In this document: positions 57,001 through 64,000 of the stretch, in pieces
Layout: every line of letters begins with the position of its first letter
How positions within the stretch are numbered: position 1 is the stretch's first letter
Assembly (NCBI RefSeq): GCF_905404315.1
Contig: NC_066286.1
Location: 7,013,501 to 7,077,500 of the forward strand
DNA length: 64,000 bases
Origin: Leptidea sinapis
Taxonomy: Eukaryota; Arthropoda; Insecta; Lepidoptera; Pieridae
Direction of reading: 5' to 3'
Program-made: the position numbers and the translations under genes
Notes under the pieces: generated by a model
The model's database searches: none
What the model saw: the letters and a program-made list of their open reading frames with translations, nothing else
What the model was told of the DNA's origin: nothing

Positions 57001-60000
57001 TAATAAACTTCCAGCCCATCTTTTAAATCATAGTATAAAAACTTAGCCTATTTAATCCTACATTATACAATTTTAAATAAAATAAAATTACCTTCTCTGT
57101 ATGGAATATTGTAGTTTACAAAGTATGCTTTATTTTCTGTCTGTACACCACTTGAGGCGGTTTTAACTCTCTTTAACTGAGTCATACTTCCATCCTTATC
57201 TCTGACACTGTAGTTTTGTCTATGACTGTTGGGATAATATTAAAATATATTTATTTATGGGATAGGACAAACAAACATTTTTAGGTTCATCTGTTGTATG
57301 TGATCACTTCATTCAATACAAGAAGAAAAATAAAAGTGCTGGCAGGATTTTAGGTAGCATAGAAATATTGCAAGCAACTTCAATTCTGTTTTGTTTTATG
57401 AAGAAAAACGTAATTCTTGAGAGGCTGCGTAGGCGATTGTTACACATAGATATGGTAATATTTGCCAAACCCCCATTTGTTGTATCAGCGCACCTCGGCA
57501 ACACTTCCCTTATTGCCTCGCCTAGTATCGGAATGCTGGGTCTTGAAATCTCGAGCTGCTGCCAATTCTGCGGCTTCAAAGAAGCTGGCGTATTAAATGA
57601 GCACAGCAATACTTTTAGCCGGCCCACATTCTTGCGGTTTACAATGCGCAGGATATGCCACAAATGGCAGAATAAATGCCAGAGCACATACATACAGAGT
57701 GCAGGAGTGCGGCGAACCATATATATGCATAAATCCTTGCATCTTATGAATTCCAGGTGCCGGTAGCAGTCTGAAAAGGCTGCTAGACTTCTGGGACTGT
57801 TCAGGTTCATTTTTTTTGATAAGGGACGTGATGAGCAGGACGTTCAGCTGATGCTAATTGATACGCCCTGCCCATTTCAATGCAATGCCGCTCAGTATTC
57901 TTGAGAAACCCAAAAATTCTGCGTGGCACTGCAATTGCGCTCGTCACCTTGAGACATAAGGTGTTAAGTCTTCCCCAGTAATTTCACTAGCTACGGCGCC
58001 CTTCAGACCGAAACACAATAATGCTTATACATTACTGCTTCACGGCAGAAATAAAGGTTTTTATGGTACCGATAATCTAGCCGGCATCCTGTCCACAGGA
58101 ACCTCCCACTGGTAAAACTCTTTGGTGTGAAAAGACACAAAAAATGTTGAAAAAAGATTAAAAATATAAATTATATCATAAACACCATAACACAATACCT
58201 TGTTGATATATCATTAGGTCCAACAGTAACTTGATTTAGCTTAATTTTTGGGGATTCCAACATTTTACACTTCTCTTTGATGCTTATTATTTCGATATTC
58301 TGAAAACAGAACACCACTTTTGATACATGACTACCTTATACCTAAGCTATAGGTATAAGCTAAGCCCACAATGTGCCTTTTTATCTTCATCTTTCTATTT
58401 TTTTATATATAAAAATAAGGGACAAGATGAGCAAGACTTACCCATTACAATGCAGTGTCGCTCAGGATTCTTGAAAAATCCCAAAAATTCTGAGCGGCAC
58501 TACAATGCGCGCGTGTGCGCTCGTCACCTAGAGACATAAGATGTCAAGTCTCATTTGCCCAGTAATTTCACTAGCTACGGCGCCCTTCAGACCGAAACAC
58601 AGTAATGTTTACACATTACTTCTTCACGGCAGAAATAGGCGCTGTTGTGGTAGCCATAATCTAGCTGGCTTCCTGTGAAAAGGAGCCTCCGACGGGTATT
58701 CAAATTTGGTTTGGCACTCACATTAATATTTAATATGTTACCTAACACAATGCCAATATTATAATCATTTAGTTCTACTAAAATCCAGCCGAAGCGGAAA
58801 AACGAGTATTACAGCGCGCGCTTCGCTTTAACCACTCATCGCGCATGCGTTAAGGGCATGCCTCATGTGCGCTGTTGATTGTACTACGACACATTCCCTT
58901 GATGAACAAAAAGGGCACAATGTGAACATAGCTTATGAACCTTTAGGCTTTATTTCAATTCTAATATGATCAGCTGTCTAAGGCTAGGGTTACTATGGAT
59001 GCGAGTTCTGACGAAAATGTGTTCTGACAAGTATGTCCGATTTCCTCTCATATCCCACAAACACCTGTTGACTGATCAATTTATCGTTATCCATGGTGGA
59101 AACTAAATCACTCGAAATTCGCAGACGCAGTCGTGCGAAAAAATCAAACTCGTTTGAACGCTCGAGTGGTTCTGACGACGTCGTGCATGTTCTGACGCAT
59201 TCGTCGTTGCCAGTGTAATGACTGTCATTGGATACCAGGTGTTTGTTTCTTCTGACGAATCCGTCAGAACTCACATCCATAGTAACCCTAGCCTAATACT
59301 TCACAAATTAACCAAAGACTCATCTTTGCAAAACATATACTTGTATGTACTTTTACTTATTATATTGATGAGAAGGAGACACAACAAGGGTCACTACATG
59401 GTATGGGACCACCACTGCCCAAACTCATTTGCCACACCTAGATGGGTTGAGATCACATGTCATACTGGATGCATTGAGCAAGGAAGCTATTAACATAGAT
59501 GAGAACCACTAAGCAGGTATCAACTATATGTTTGAGTTCTTGCCAGTCTGTGATGTTTAAGCATTCTGCACAACCCACAAAAAATAGATGTGAGAAATCT
59601 ACTATCTAATAACTACCAAACCTCAATTAATATTTAGTAATGTAGGCTTAAATTAAGCACTTTTAAATAATCATTGCATTTTTTTTTAATTAACTGGATA
59701 TTATAGTTTAGAAATAAACCCATAAGAAGAATATACAAGAAAATATTGTACCTCATTCTAATGATGCAGCCATCGTTGAAAAATATGACAGTGAAGATTT
59801 TATTTCTTACCTTAAAATCTAATTGTGATTTTAAATTATTAATCTCATTAGAGGCTGCCTTAATTTTATCCATCCACTCTGCCTTAGCATTTTCCTGAGC
59901 TTTTATTTTCTCTAACCTAACATTATCAACTGCAGTCTGACAGGATTTTAGCTGCGTTCGGAGTATTGAAGCCTCACCTTCTTTTGTAACACACTTCTCA

Positions 60001-60964
60001 AGCAGCTTACCATTTTCCGATTTTAACTTTGTATTCTCTTCTTGCAACTTAAGATATTGTTTATACATGTTATCACCATCCTGGCCTTTAAATATTTTAT
60101 CATTGACAATCAAGTCATCAGAAAGGTGGACATTCTCCATGCTGTTAATTTTTGATGTGATACCTGAGAGAGGCAGGGACATTTTTTCACATCTATCCCT
60201 CAATTTTGTGGATACCATACTCAGAGGGGTCTTATTAGGTCTCTTGAAAACACCTGGAGCTTTGGATGTGCTTGGAACTGGTTCATACTGGGTGCTGGTA
60301 GTAACTGGGTTCATACATAAACTATAGTCTGGTAGAAAACTTGTGTTTTTATCATTATAAGCTTGCTCACACACTTGACTTGCCAAAAGTAGTATTTCAT
60401 CATCATTATCATCACCCCATGTGTCTGAAAATAAGTAAATTTATTTATCTTCTCAGTCGAGTCTAACTGTCATGATGGTATTTTTTAAATGTAAACATAA
60501 AAATTACTTAAAATAAATTTATCATCATCATTAATTAAAATTATAATAAGTTTATACTATGTTTCATTGGGTTACTTCTTTGTACAGGAAGCCTGCTAAA
60601 AGGATTGCAGACTTCATCTGGCAACAAGCATTAGGCTGCAAGCACAACTATTGTTTTTGTGTGAAAGGTGTCTGAGCTACTGAAATTACTATACTATTGA
60701 GCCTTTACATTGTTTCAAGAGGACTAGTCATAAATTTCGGTTCTCTGAAGAATCCAGACCGGCAGTTCTCAGTAGTGGATGGACCATAGCTTTCTGGTGA
60801 ACCTTCATCATCATAGAAATAAACAAAATAAAGATAATATTTTGAAAACTACCTGATGTTGGACCTGCTTGGCTAACAGGGAAATTATGATCAGATACAG
60901 TGACATCAAGTTTTGCTCTCTTCCGGTCTCCATATTCTTGAGGAAATATATATCGCTTAGACAT
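38353..60964 (-). CDS. ATRIP: ATRIP (ATR-interacting protein, mus304), complete in twelve exons
   Basis: Obligate partner of ATR kinase that brings it to RPA-coated single-stranded DNA in the replication and DNA-damage checkpoint. Exons, 5' to 3' on the minus strand: 60964-60853, 60424-59811, 58299-58199, 57219-57092, 55041-54788, 50337-50177, 47555-47390, 45071-44843, 43783-43630, 41376-41297, 39039-38833, 38468-38353. Every junction is GT-AG and phases agree, giving 773 residues, near the 791 of human ATRIP. Visible: a basic KRYIFPQEYGDRKRAKLD start, an acidic GDDNDDEILLLASQ (41-54) like the RPA70-binding motif, a coiled coil (about 155-242) with the conserved EGEASILRTQL, and a helical C-terminal half ending FNTFSITD. 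The exon 4 start and exon 11 donor have alternatives. The identification rests on the acidic motif, the coiled-coil signature, length and architecture. Confidence 0.85.
39090..39345 (-). mobile_element. tRNA-derived SINE S2, copy 1
   Basis: The minus strand carries a tRNA-like head (GGTTGGCTCAGTTGGTTAGA, then GTCGCGGGTTCGAGTCCCGC) joined to a non-tRNA body (GGTTGTGGCTTCATCTACAG, AACCTGC, TATTAGGAAATTGACTTGA on the plus strand). The anticodon loop lacks the U33 of a working tRNA. The body recurs at 55435-55545 and 55745-55825. Confidence 0.7.
40030..40260. repeat. Repeat R6, copy 1 with hammerhead-like stretch
   Basis: CAGATTTTGGCGAGACAACA, CGTCCTGAGGATG, CCTCGTGTAGAGG, GTCGAATTGTTTAAAGA and GAAAACTCAAATCATTTG match the reverse complement of 52420-52530. 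The class is unknown; it may be Penelope-like. Confidence 0.6.
40343..40770. repeat. Repeat R4 (Penelope-like?), copy 1
   Basis: GCGAGTGTTACACATTTAAA, GGCGCTAAACTTCAT and TGAAAACGTGATCTGGAAAG are shared with 43815-44060, and GCGTGTAATT-style ends with 53785-53965. It is split by a nested RTE tail at 40411-40484. Confidence 0.55.
40411..40484 (-). mobile_element. 74-bp RTE-type tail with 11-bp target duplication
   Basis: ATCATCATCATCAGC at the left and CAAAGATCTCCACGACGACC at the right form an extremely 5'-truncated RTE end. It is flanked by direct repeats GTAATTTTAAC at 40400-40410 and 40485-40495. Confidence 0.85.
41003..41262 (+). repeat. Repeat R3, copy 2
   Basis: Same blocks and orientation as 10945-11185 (GCTGAATATCTAAGTGATC, CAGAGCGCCATTTGTTTCC, AAGGAATCAATTTTGAGAAA). 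It ends about 35 nt before ATRIP exon 10. Confidence 0.65.
41549..41990 (-). mobile_element. RTE-type LINE 3' fragment (longest)
   Basis: CATCAGCCGGAAGACGTCCA at the left is the complemented tail. Further right come GGTCCTGCGCTGCCCTCATC, ATCTTGTGGGGGGCCTACCA and TGATCTCCGAGGATAGCCCT, the familiar C-terminal coding and tail region of lepidopteran RTE elements. Frames are broken. Confidence 0.7.
42163..42475 (-). mobile_element. LINE B fragment
   Basis: GTTAGGTGATCGCCGTCCAC, TCTTGCAACACCAAGGAATC and AAACACCGCACAAGAAAGCT match the LINE B 3' end. A 100-bp stretch around 42280-42380 breaks it. Confidence 0.65.
42667..43045 (+). mobile_element. SINE-like S1, near full-length copy
   Basis: Includes the extended 5' head (CCCCGGGGCATAAAAAGAAT, AGGGAAGTCCCAGGCGCAAG) seen otherwise only at 51423-51790, then GGATGCCGGCTAGATTATGG and GCGCCATAGCTACTGAAATT. 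Confidence 0.7.
43046..43629. other. ATRIP intron stretch without recognised content
   Basis: Between the S1 copy and ATRIP exon 9. AT-rich, no frame or repeat that I can name. Confidence 0.5.
43815..44060. repeat. Repeat R4, copy 2
   Basis: GCGAGTGTTACACATTTAAA and CAGTTAACCCGACGTTTCAA then GACCTTTCCAGATCTCGTTT and AGTTTAGCGCCATTTATTGC. This is the complement of the CTGAAAACGAGATCTGG...GAAACG arrangement discussed in the findings. Confidence 0.6.
44118..44637 (+). mobile_element. LINE B 3' fragment
   Basis: The plus strand encodes MEYCCHIWSGAPQYQLDPID and, after a frameshift, CVFYRIYHGECSEELFNLIP and NELPCAVFQGRYDMGTFKKS. It ends CGTTTGTCCTCCTATTCCAT and an A-run, and is the most intact 3' end of this family besides 28725. 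Confidence 0.82.
45072..46186. other. ATRIP intron 7 left part
   Basis: Contains a weak SINE S2-like remnant near 45370-45430 (GCGGGACTCCAAGTTCGTGC) and a B-box-like GGGTTCGATAC near 45605. No gene. Confidence 0.4.
46187..46745. repeat. Composite repeat, left copy (S1 + LINE D 3' end)
   Basis: A plus-oriented S1 (46187-46507) is directly joined at its A-tail to a LINE D 3' end (46508-46745: CAATCTACAAAATGAATTCA, AAGGTCAGTGGGATTTCGTC, CCCTGCGGTTTATTTGAGGG). The same junction recurs at 47729-48288. An extra S1 tail follows at 46746-46800. Confidence 0.85.
46990..47310. repeat. Three tandem-like units of a Helitron/MITE-type motif
   Basis: The block CTCCTAAACGGCTGGACCGA occurs near 47050, 47160 (AACAGCTGG) and 47285. 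The first two are followed by TTTTGATGAT and TTTGAGATTGGT at a spacing of about 110 bp. A related block opens the repeat at 53025. Confidence 0.6.
47729..48288. repeat. Composite repeat, right copy (S1 + LINE D 3' end)
   Basis: Nearly identical to 46187-46745 across the S1-LINE D junction. Here the LINE D side continues into reverse-transcriptase sequence (48288-48900). Confidence 0.85.
48040..48900 (-). mobile_element. LINE D 3' half
   Basis: The minus strand gives SVLGPFLFLIYINEVINI, LTDDISIVVASD (in place of the YADD box), MNSINQWITDKRIKINLAK, GLLLDDTIRWESHIYNVCSK and CRPLFGKLGLLPLAYLYIYE. This is a non-LTR reverse transcriptase distinct from B, C and E, inactive through frameshifts. Confidence 0.8.
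48901..50176. other. ATRIP intron 6, AT-rich part
   Basis: Long A/T homopolymer-rich stretch (48900-49560) with a pattern of short poly-A and poly-T runs, and no recognisable gene or repeat family. Confidence 0.5.
50523..50758. mobile_element. 236-bp foldback element
   Basis: The two halves are almost complete complements: ACACCCAT / ATGGGTGT at the ends, ATCCTCTATAAAAGATTCTG / AGAATCTTTAATAGAGGAT, AACAGTTAGCTTACTG / AATAAGCTAACTGTT and TCATCCAAAGGAGTG / CACTCGTTTGGATGA. It has no frame and sits in ATRIP intron 5. Confidence 0.88.
50935..51075 (-). mobile_element. LINE B'-type tail
   Basis: GGGCAAATGGGTCACAGGCA and GAAGGTCCCTAAGTCATATC resemble 35650-35810 (GGCAAACGGG, GAAGGTCCCTATGTTATATC). 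Confidence 0.55.
51423..51790 (-). mobile_element. SINE-like S1, near full-length antisense copy
   Basis: From TTTTTTATGACAATAAGGGA (3' end) to CTATGCCCCGGTGAAGCACC (5' head). It carries the head segment also seen at 42667. Confidence 0.75.
52400..52560. repeat. Repeat R6, copy 2 (inverted relative to 40030)
   Basis: TGAGTTTTCTTTCGTCTTTA, AACAATTCGATGTTTCGTCT, CTACACGAGTCATCTTCAGG and CGTGTTGACTCGCCAAAATC are complementary to the 40130-40250 copy. Confidence 0.6.
52735..52995 (-). mobile_element. SINE-like S1 copy
   Basis: GACGTTCAGCTGATGGTAAT, AATGCAGTGCCGCTCAGGAT and GGCACTACAACTGCGCTCGT to TTCACGGCAGAAATAGAGGC. The 5' head is missing where the Helitron-like repeat begins. Confidence 0.75.
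53025..53469 (+). mobile_element. Helitron-like element ending CAGCTAG-T
   Basis: Opens near CTCCTTCTAAACGGCTGAAC, continues through CGATTCAGCATTAAAAATAC, and ends ACAACGTTTGCTGGGACAGC TAG before T, the CTRR-T form of Helitron 3' ends. No Rep/helicase frame, hence non-autonomous. Confidence 0.55.
53639..53711 (+). tRNA. tRNA-Ala (anticodon AGC)
   Basis: A complete 73-nt cloverleaf: acceptor stem GGGGGCG/CGCCTCC, D arm TAGCTCAGATGGTAGAGC, anticodon stem CTCGC/GCGAG around TTAGCAT with anticodon AGC, and T arm CCGGG-ATCGATA-CCCGG, with discriminator A. The A box (TAGCTCAGATGG) and B box (GGGATCGATACCC) are internal pol III promoters and a T-run at about 53721 would terminate it. CCA is not encoded, as expected. 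It lies in ATRIP intron 5, on the opposite strand to ATRIP. The intact stems argue for a functional gene rather than a SINE head. Confidence 0.93.
53785..53965. repeat. Repeat R4, copy 3
   Basis: AAAGGCGTGTAATTGTAACT and AGTTAACCCGATGTTTC relate it to 43815-44060. It is short and decayed. Confidence 0.45.
54000..54140 (-). mobile_element. tRNA-derived SINE S3
   Basis: The minus strand reads ATAGCCCAGTGGTTATTGAG, GCTAGAGGTTCGAATCCCAG and CGAGTCGTGGATGTTTATAT, the layout of a common lepidopteran SINE with B-box-like GGTTCGAATCC. A tail-only relative is at about 52640-52690. Confidence 0.65.
55310..55825 (-). mobile_element. Two SINE S2 copies, one split
   Basis: One copy spans 55310-55545 (tRNA-like head at 55340-55400, body after). 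A second head at 55563-55607 and body at 55747-55825 look like one element interrupted by about 140 bp of other sequence. Confidence 0.55.
56340..57060. repeat. Repeat R5 copy interrupted by an inverted-repeat element
   Basis: R5 sequence at 56340-56422 and 56960-57060 (compare 19600-19740) flanks a 535-bp segment with ends GGCCTACCAT / ATGGTAGGCC. Inner blocks (TTGCGATTCAATTGACA and similar) also recur within it. Confidence 0.65.
57473..57650 (+). mobile_element. LINE B internal fragment
   Basis: CCTCGCCTAGTATCGGAATG, CTGGGTCTTGAAATCTCGAG and GCTTCAAAGAAGCTGGCG match the complement of 29300-29450. Both ends are truncated. Confidence 0.7.
57811..58118 (-). mobile_element. SINE-like S1 copy
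   Basis: From TTTTTTTTGATAAGGGACG to ATCTAGCCGGCATCCTGTCC and CCTCCCACTGGTAA. It ends about 80 nt before ATRIP exon 3. Confidence 0.75.
58407..58692 (-). mobile_element. SINE-like S1 copy
   Basis: ATAAAAATAAGGGACAAGAT to GGAGCCTCCGACGGGTA. Together with the copy at 57811 it brackets ATRIP exon 3 in the same orientation. Confidence 0.75.
58982..59293. mobile_element. PIF/Harbinger-type MITE with TAA duplication
   Basis: Perfect 20-bp terminal inverted repeats GGCTAGGGTTACTATGGATG (extended imperfectly by GAGTTCTGACG) flanked by TAA at 58979-58981 and 59294-59296. 312 bp, located in ATRIP intron 2. The minus-strand frame inside is not a recognisable transposase. Confidence 0.82.
59370..59450 (-). 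mobile_element. LINE B'-like tail relic
   Basis: ACACAACAAGGGTCACTACA and GGACCACCACTGCCCAAACT echo the LINE B tail layout (GTCACCTGG...CCGCCGCCCACA). Weak. Confidence 0.35.
59811..60424 (-). CDS. ATRIP: ATRIP exon 2: RPA-binding motif and coiled coil
   Basis: Largest ATRIP exon (614 nt). It opens with DTWGDDNDDEILLLASQ, an acidic amphipathic stretch of the kind that docks on the RPA70 N-terminal domain, and ends with about 85 residues of heptad-rich sequence (YKQYLKLQEENTKLKSENGK, EGEASILRTQLKSC, INNLKSQLDFK) that would mediate ATRIP dimerisation. The donor is GTAAGA at 59810. Confidence 0.88.
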
Positions 60965-61741
60965 TCTCAGTTCTAAAATCTAAAAAAAACAATCATAATT
61001 AATTTTGTTTTGCCTTAAAAGAACTAATTTAAACTTTATTTTCATTACGTAGAGAGGTATGTAGTTACGTACAAAAACAATAACATTAAAAAACAACCCT
61101 AATCTTTATCAAAGATTATAATAATTTAAGCAGGTACAACATAAATATTATTTTTTTTAATTTAAGCAAAGTTTACAATGCAAATGTCAATGTCACTAAT
61201 AAGACTCTAAGTGAACATCGGACAGTGGTGTCAGTTAAAGATGCGTTCTGATTTCATTTTATTCCCATAATCTGACAGCTGCTCATGTTTTGAATATTGC
61301 ATTCCTCGGATAAATTATAATTCTAAAAGTGATTTTGGCTTATCCTTTCGTTTCTCCGCTGTTATCCAATGAGCTCACCAAGAAATTATTCAGATTAAGT
61401 TTCTTGTTGATCGATTCAGCACCAAGGATTCATGCTCTGACGTTCATATTGAGACAAGGTTGATCCATACCATAATTATTTTTGTTATGCCAAGCTGAAT
61501 CTTCTAAATATTTAATCGAAGAAACCCGCGCAATGAGCAAGAAACTAGTCACTTCACACAGCCAACACGTCATATGATACAACAGTCATAACAGTCAAAG
61601 TTATAGAACAGCTAAAGTATTTATTATAGTGAAACAGATTATATTACATCGCCTCAAATATATATCACATGTCGCATTACAATCAGTATCGATTGTAGTA
61701 GGGGTCAAGTTGTATCATTAATTAACTACTGCTTTCAAGTC

Positions 61742-61822
61742 ACTTTAGCCGCGCGATCTAAGGTGCCAGATTTAAGCTCTGGTTCCAGAGCGAGAGAGGT
61801 TTAAGCCCTACACCTGACACAT
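61742..61822 (+). repeat. tRNA-like SINE head
   Basis: CGCGCGATCTAAGGTGCCAG, AGCTCTGGTTCCAGAGCGAG and AGGTTTAAGCCCTACACCTG recall a tRNA-Leu-type molecule with a long variable arm, but the B box is degraded and an A/T-rich tail follows. More likely SINE than tRNA gene. Confidence 0.45.
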
Positions 61823-62984
61823 TTTTTTTTATTAAGTATATGAATAAATAAATCATAACATAAAATAATTTAATTACGCTGATACTAATGTTTTTTTGCA
61901 AAAAAAAGTTTCACTTGCATCGGGGTTTTATATAACCATACAACTTTTGCTTTTTAGAAGTGAAACTTCTTTAGAATCGTTCTGATTTGAAACTCGAAGA
62001 AATGAAAAAGCGAGATTCAGCCAGCGAGAGAATGAGATAGGAAGCATTATACATTGTTTTAGTATCATGTGATCATAGTTGAAGAAGTTAATATATTCTG
62101 ACGTCATGCGCTCGTCGTATTACTCTACATAGACACCAGGAGAACATAAATATGGTAGCTGTGATAGTACTGTCTTTCATAGCGGTTGAAGTAATGTGTC
62201 ATTTTAGTAACATGTACCAGAACTTCATATGCAGTTTAGAGGTACATGCACAATACACATCTTAAAATTATTATACAAGTGCTGACCATCTTGAAGACAA
62301 ATTTTCTGAAGGTTTCACTACTACGTGTGCTTTTATTTATTTGTTCCAATAGTTACACCAACACCGCATCAATATAAAATGATAATTTAGGGACCTATTT
62401 ATAAAGGGGTAGAACATCAATTGTACAAGTGTAATTAACATGACAATGTTGAACAAATACATAATATTATGTTAAAGAAATAAAGGGTGAATCAAAAATG
62501 ATGATGAAAATGACTTAAATAACATTTAAAAAAAAGGAAAAGTAGAAAATCTATAAAGAAAAAATATTTTAGTTAAATAATTAAGAGCTGAATATTTCAA
62601 TGCAGTTGATTTTTATTTAGTCTTGTTATTAGCCATATGGTAAATATGTATACCTATTACCATTTTTGCAGTGATGTCATTTATTTTAAAATCTCATTGG
62701 TCTGTATTGCTGGGGATCGTAAGGTTTACAATTTTAAGACATTCCGGGATATGATACTACCTTGTATAATTTTGTGTAACATTAACACAACATTCATTTT
62801 TCGTTTGATCTCCAACGGACAATTACACTATTTACGACATAAGATGATGTAGATTCATCATTAATGATTTTGATGTGGACACGTTTTTTCGGTTTTAAGT
62901 ATTACTTTATTTACAATACACCAGTTGCCAATACTACCTAAGGGAATTTAAAGAAGTCTTGAGTTATTCTTAGATAAATTTATT

Positions 62985-63300
62985 TATAAATTCTTAAACG
63001 TCTGTGATCATTGAATATTTGCTAGATTTAATTTGGTCCAATATACCATTACCAAAAGCATTAAAAAGGACTGGGCCAAGATCTGAGCCCATCAGCATTC
63101 TGTCTTAAAACAAGACTCTAAAAAATTTAATAAATTACCATAAATCCTATAAAATTTTAATTTTGAGAGAAGTATATCGTGGATCGGTCTAGAAAATTCT
63201 AAATAAAAACAACCTATCTGTGCTTTGTGGCCAACACCCACAGAAAGATCCGTCACATAGACTAAAAGATTACTGAGAGATGAGAGTAGACTTGCGTCTA
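62985..63300 (-). mobile_element. Decayed LINE reverse-transcriptase fragment
   Basis: The minus strand gives YVTDLSVGVGHKAQIGCFYL, EFSRPIHDILLSKL and, further on, SDLGPVLFNAFGNGILDQIK. These correspond to the D-x-SKAFDxxxHxxLL and GSxLGPLLF blocks of jockey-like elements. Multiple frameshifts. Confidence 0.6.
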
Positions 63301-63666
63301 CACTCTACAGAAACCATTGAAATAGCGTTTTCCAGATGTATGGTTATAGTTGCTGAACCAATAATACTTCAATTTGGATATATTAGCAGAGGTTTGGATT
63401 ATGATAAAAATCTTATAACTGAAAAAACATAAAATATAAGCTGGGTGGTTGAGATTGGATTAAAAAAAATGTTTTCAATTATTGTACTTTCCATATTTTT
63501 GATTTCAAAATTTTAGAACTGTCGCTAAGCTTTTATAGAACGCAGCGATAATATGTGACCATAGCCAAACAAGACGCGGAAAAGTTAAGCAAATTGTGTC
63601 TATCAAAACTATTCATTGTCTTTGATTCAGTTCATCTGTAAAAGTTGTACGGAGTGCACGTATATA

Positions 63667-63824
63667 ATGTCCGTAGCTTACAAACTTGGTGATTTAGTTT
63701 GGTATGTTAAAAAAATAGTTTTGTTCTATTTTTACAGGTTTCTCAAACTTGACCGTTATGTTTTAATACCTTGGAATTTTGTTTCAGGGCTAAAATGAAG
63801 GGTTTCAGCCCTTGGCCCGGCCGG
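63667..63824 (+). CDS. GLYR1: PWWP-domain protein, first two coding exons (probable GLYR1/Ndf; continues beyond window)
   Basis: Exon 63667-63701 (ATG onward, 11 codons plus 2 nt) and exon 63788-63824 join to read MSVAYKLGDLVWAKMKGFSP then WPGR, in phase 0 at the donor GTGAGT (63825). This is the start of a PWWP domain, the aromatic-cage module that reads methylated H3K36 on nucleosomes. A PWWP at the very N-terminus with the KLGDLVWAKMKGFSPWPGR spelling fits the nucleosome-destabilising factor GLYR1 (Ndf in Drosophila), which goes on to a dehydrogenase-like domain not present here. HDGF-type proteins begin similarly (GDLVxAKMKG), so the assignment is provisional. The start codon is the first in-frame ATG next to the domain. 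Confidence 0.65.
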
Positions 63825-64000
63825 GTGAGTCCAATCTTTTAATATTTCTAAACTTAGTTTTGAAATAACTTATTATGTATAAAATATGTTTATCACTTAT
63901 GTTGTTAAAGTGAAACTTTACATTAGAGTTTTTCTACTCCTTATGAGATACGATTCAACCGAAAAATGAGCGGGAATTTTTGTTGACTACAGCTATAGAT

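Larger units (their letters stand above)
60965..63666. other. ATRIP-GLYR1 divergent intergenic region
   Basis: About 2.7 kb separating two divergent start codons. It contains a tRNA-Leu-like SINE head at about 61742-61822 and a decayed LINE reverse-transcriptase fragment at 62985-63300. The remaining AT-rich DNA must hold the promoters, 5' UTRs and perhaps a non-coding first exon of each gene. No TATA or initiator is clear enough to call. Confidence 0.55.

Noticed and set aside
57368..57810. Overlapping frames of 132 and 165 codons on opposite strands
   Set aside because: They cover a LINE B fragment (57473-57650) and flanking non-coding sequence.
58993..59280. 95-codon frame inside the Harbinger-type MITE as a transposase
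   Set aside because: Too short, with no recognisable DDE or Myb-like motifs.

Overview
The window is eukaryotic nuclear DNA from an insect, almost certainly a moth or butterfly. Genes are split by GT-AG introns, exons are clearly richer in G+C than the AT-rich introns, and the spaces are filled with repeats typical of Lepidoptera: jockey-like LINEs with A-rich tails, RTE-type tails ending in GATGATGATGA, tRNA-derived SINE heads, Helitron-like CTAG termini and MITEs.

Five protein genes can be reconstructed, all with consistent reading phase across every junction. (1) Pcf11, + strand, 587-16161: ten exons giving the last 1406 residues of the mRNA 3'-end cleavage and transcription-termination factor; the N-terminal CTD-interaction domain lies upstream of the window. 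(2) NARS2, - strand, 22254-18088: three exons encoding a complete 464-residue mitochondrial asparaginyl-tRNA synthetase. (3) A YIPF1/YIPF2-type Yip1-domain Golgi membrane protein, + strand, 33364-37186: four exons, 298 residues. (4) ATRIP (mus304 in Drosophila), - strand, 60964-38353: twelve exons spread over 22.6 kb, about 773 residues, the partner of the ATR checkpoint kinase. (5) The first two coding exons of a PWWP protein, probably GLYR1/Ndf, + strand from 63667, continuing past the right edge. The single convincing RNA gene is a tRNA-Ala(AGC) at 53639-53711 in an ATRIP intron.

Layout: Pcf11 and NARS2 converge (stops at 16161 and 18088). NARS2 and YIPF diverge across 11 kb of mobile DNA (22.3-33.3 kb) holding two long decayed LINEs. 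YIPF and ATRIP converge within 1.2 kb. ATRIP and the PWWP gene diverge across 2.7 kb. The genes are housekeeping functions with no evident pathway in common, and nothing suggests an operon.

The most informative extra structure is in the mobile DNA: a hAT-type MITE with a perfect 8-bp target duplication, a Harbinger-type MITE with TAA duplication, a 236-bp foldback, a 74-bp RTE tail with an 11-bp duplication, a composite repeat flanking ATRIP exon 7 in direct orientation, a SINE-like family that seems to share the 3' tail of a resident LINE, and Penelope-like repeats with a hammerhead-like core. On the protein side, Pcf11 carries a tandem array of about 19-residue beta-rich units. No new defence or metabolic system was found.
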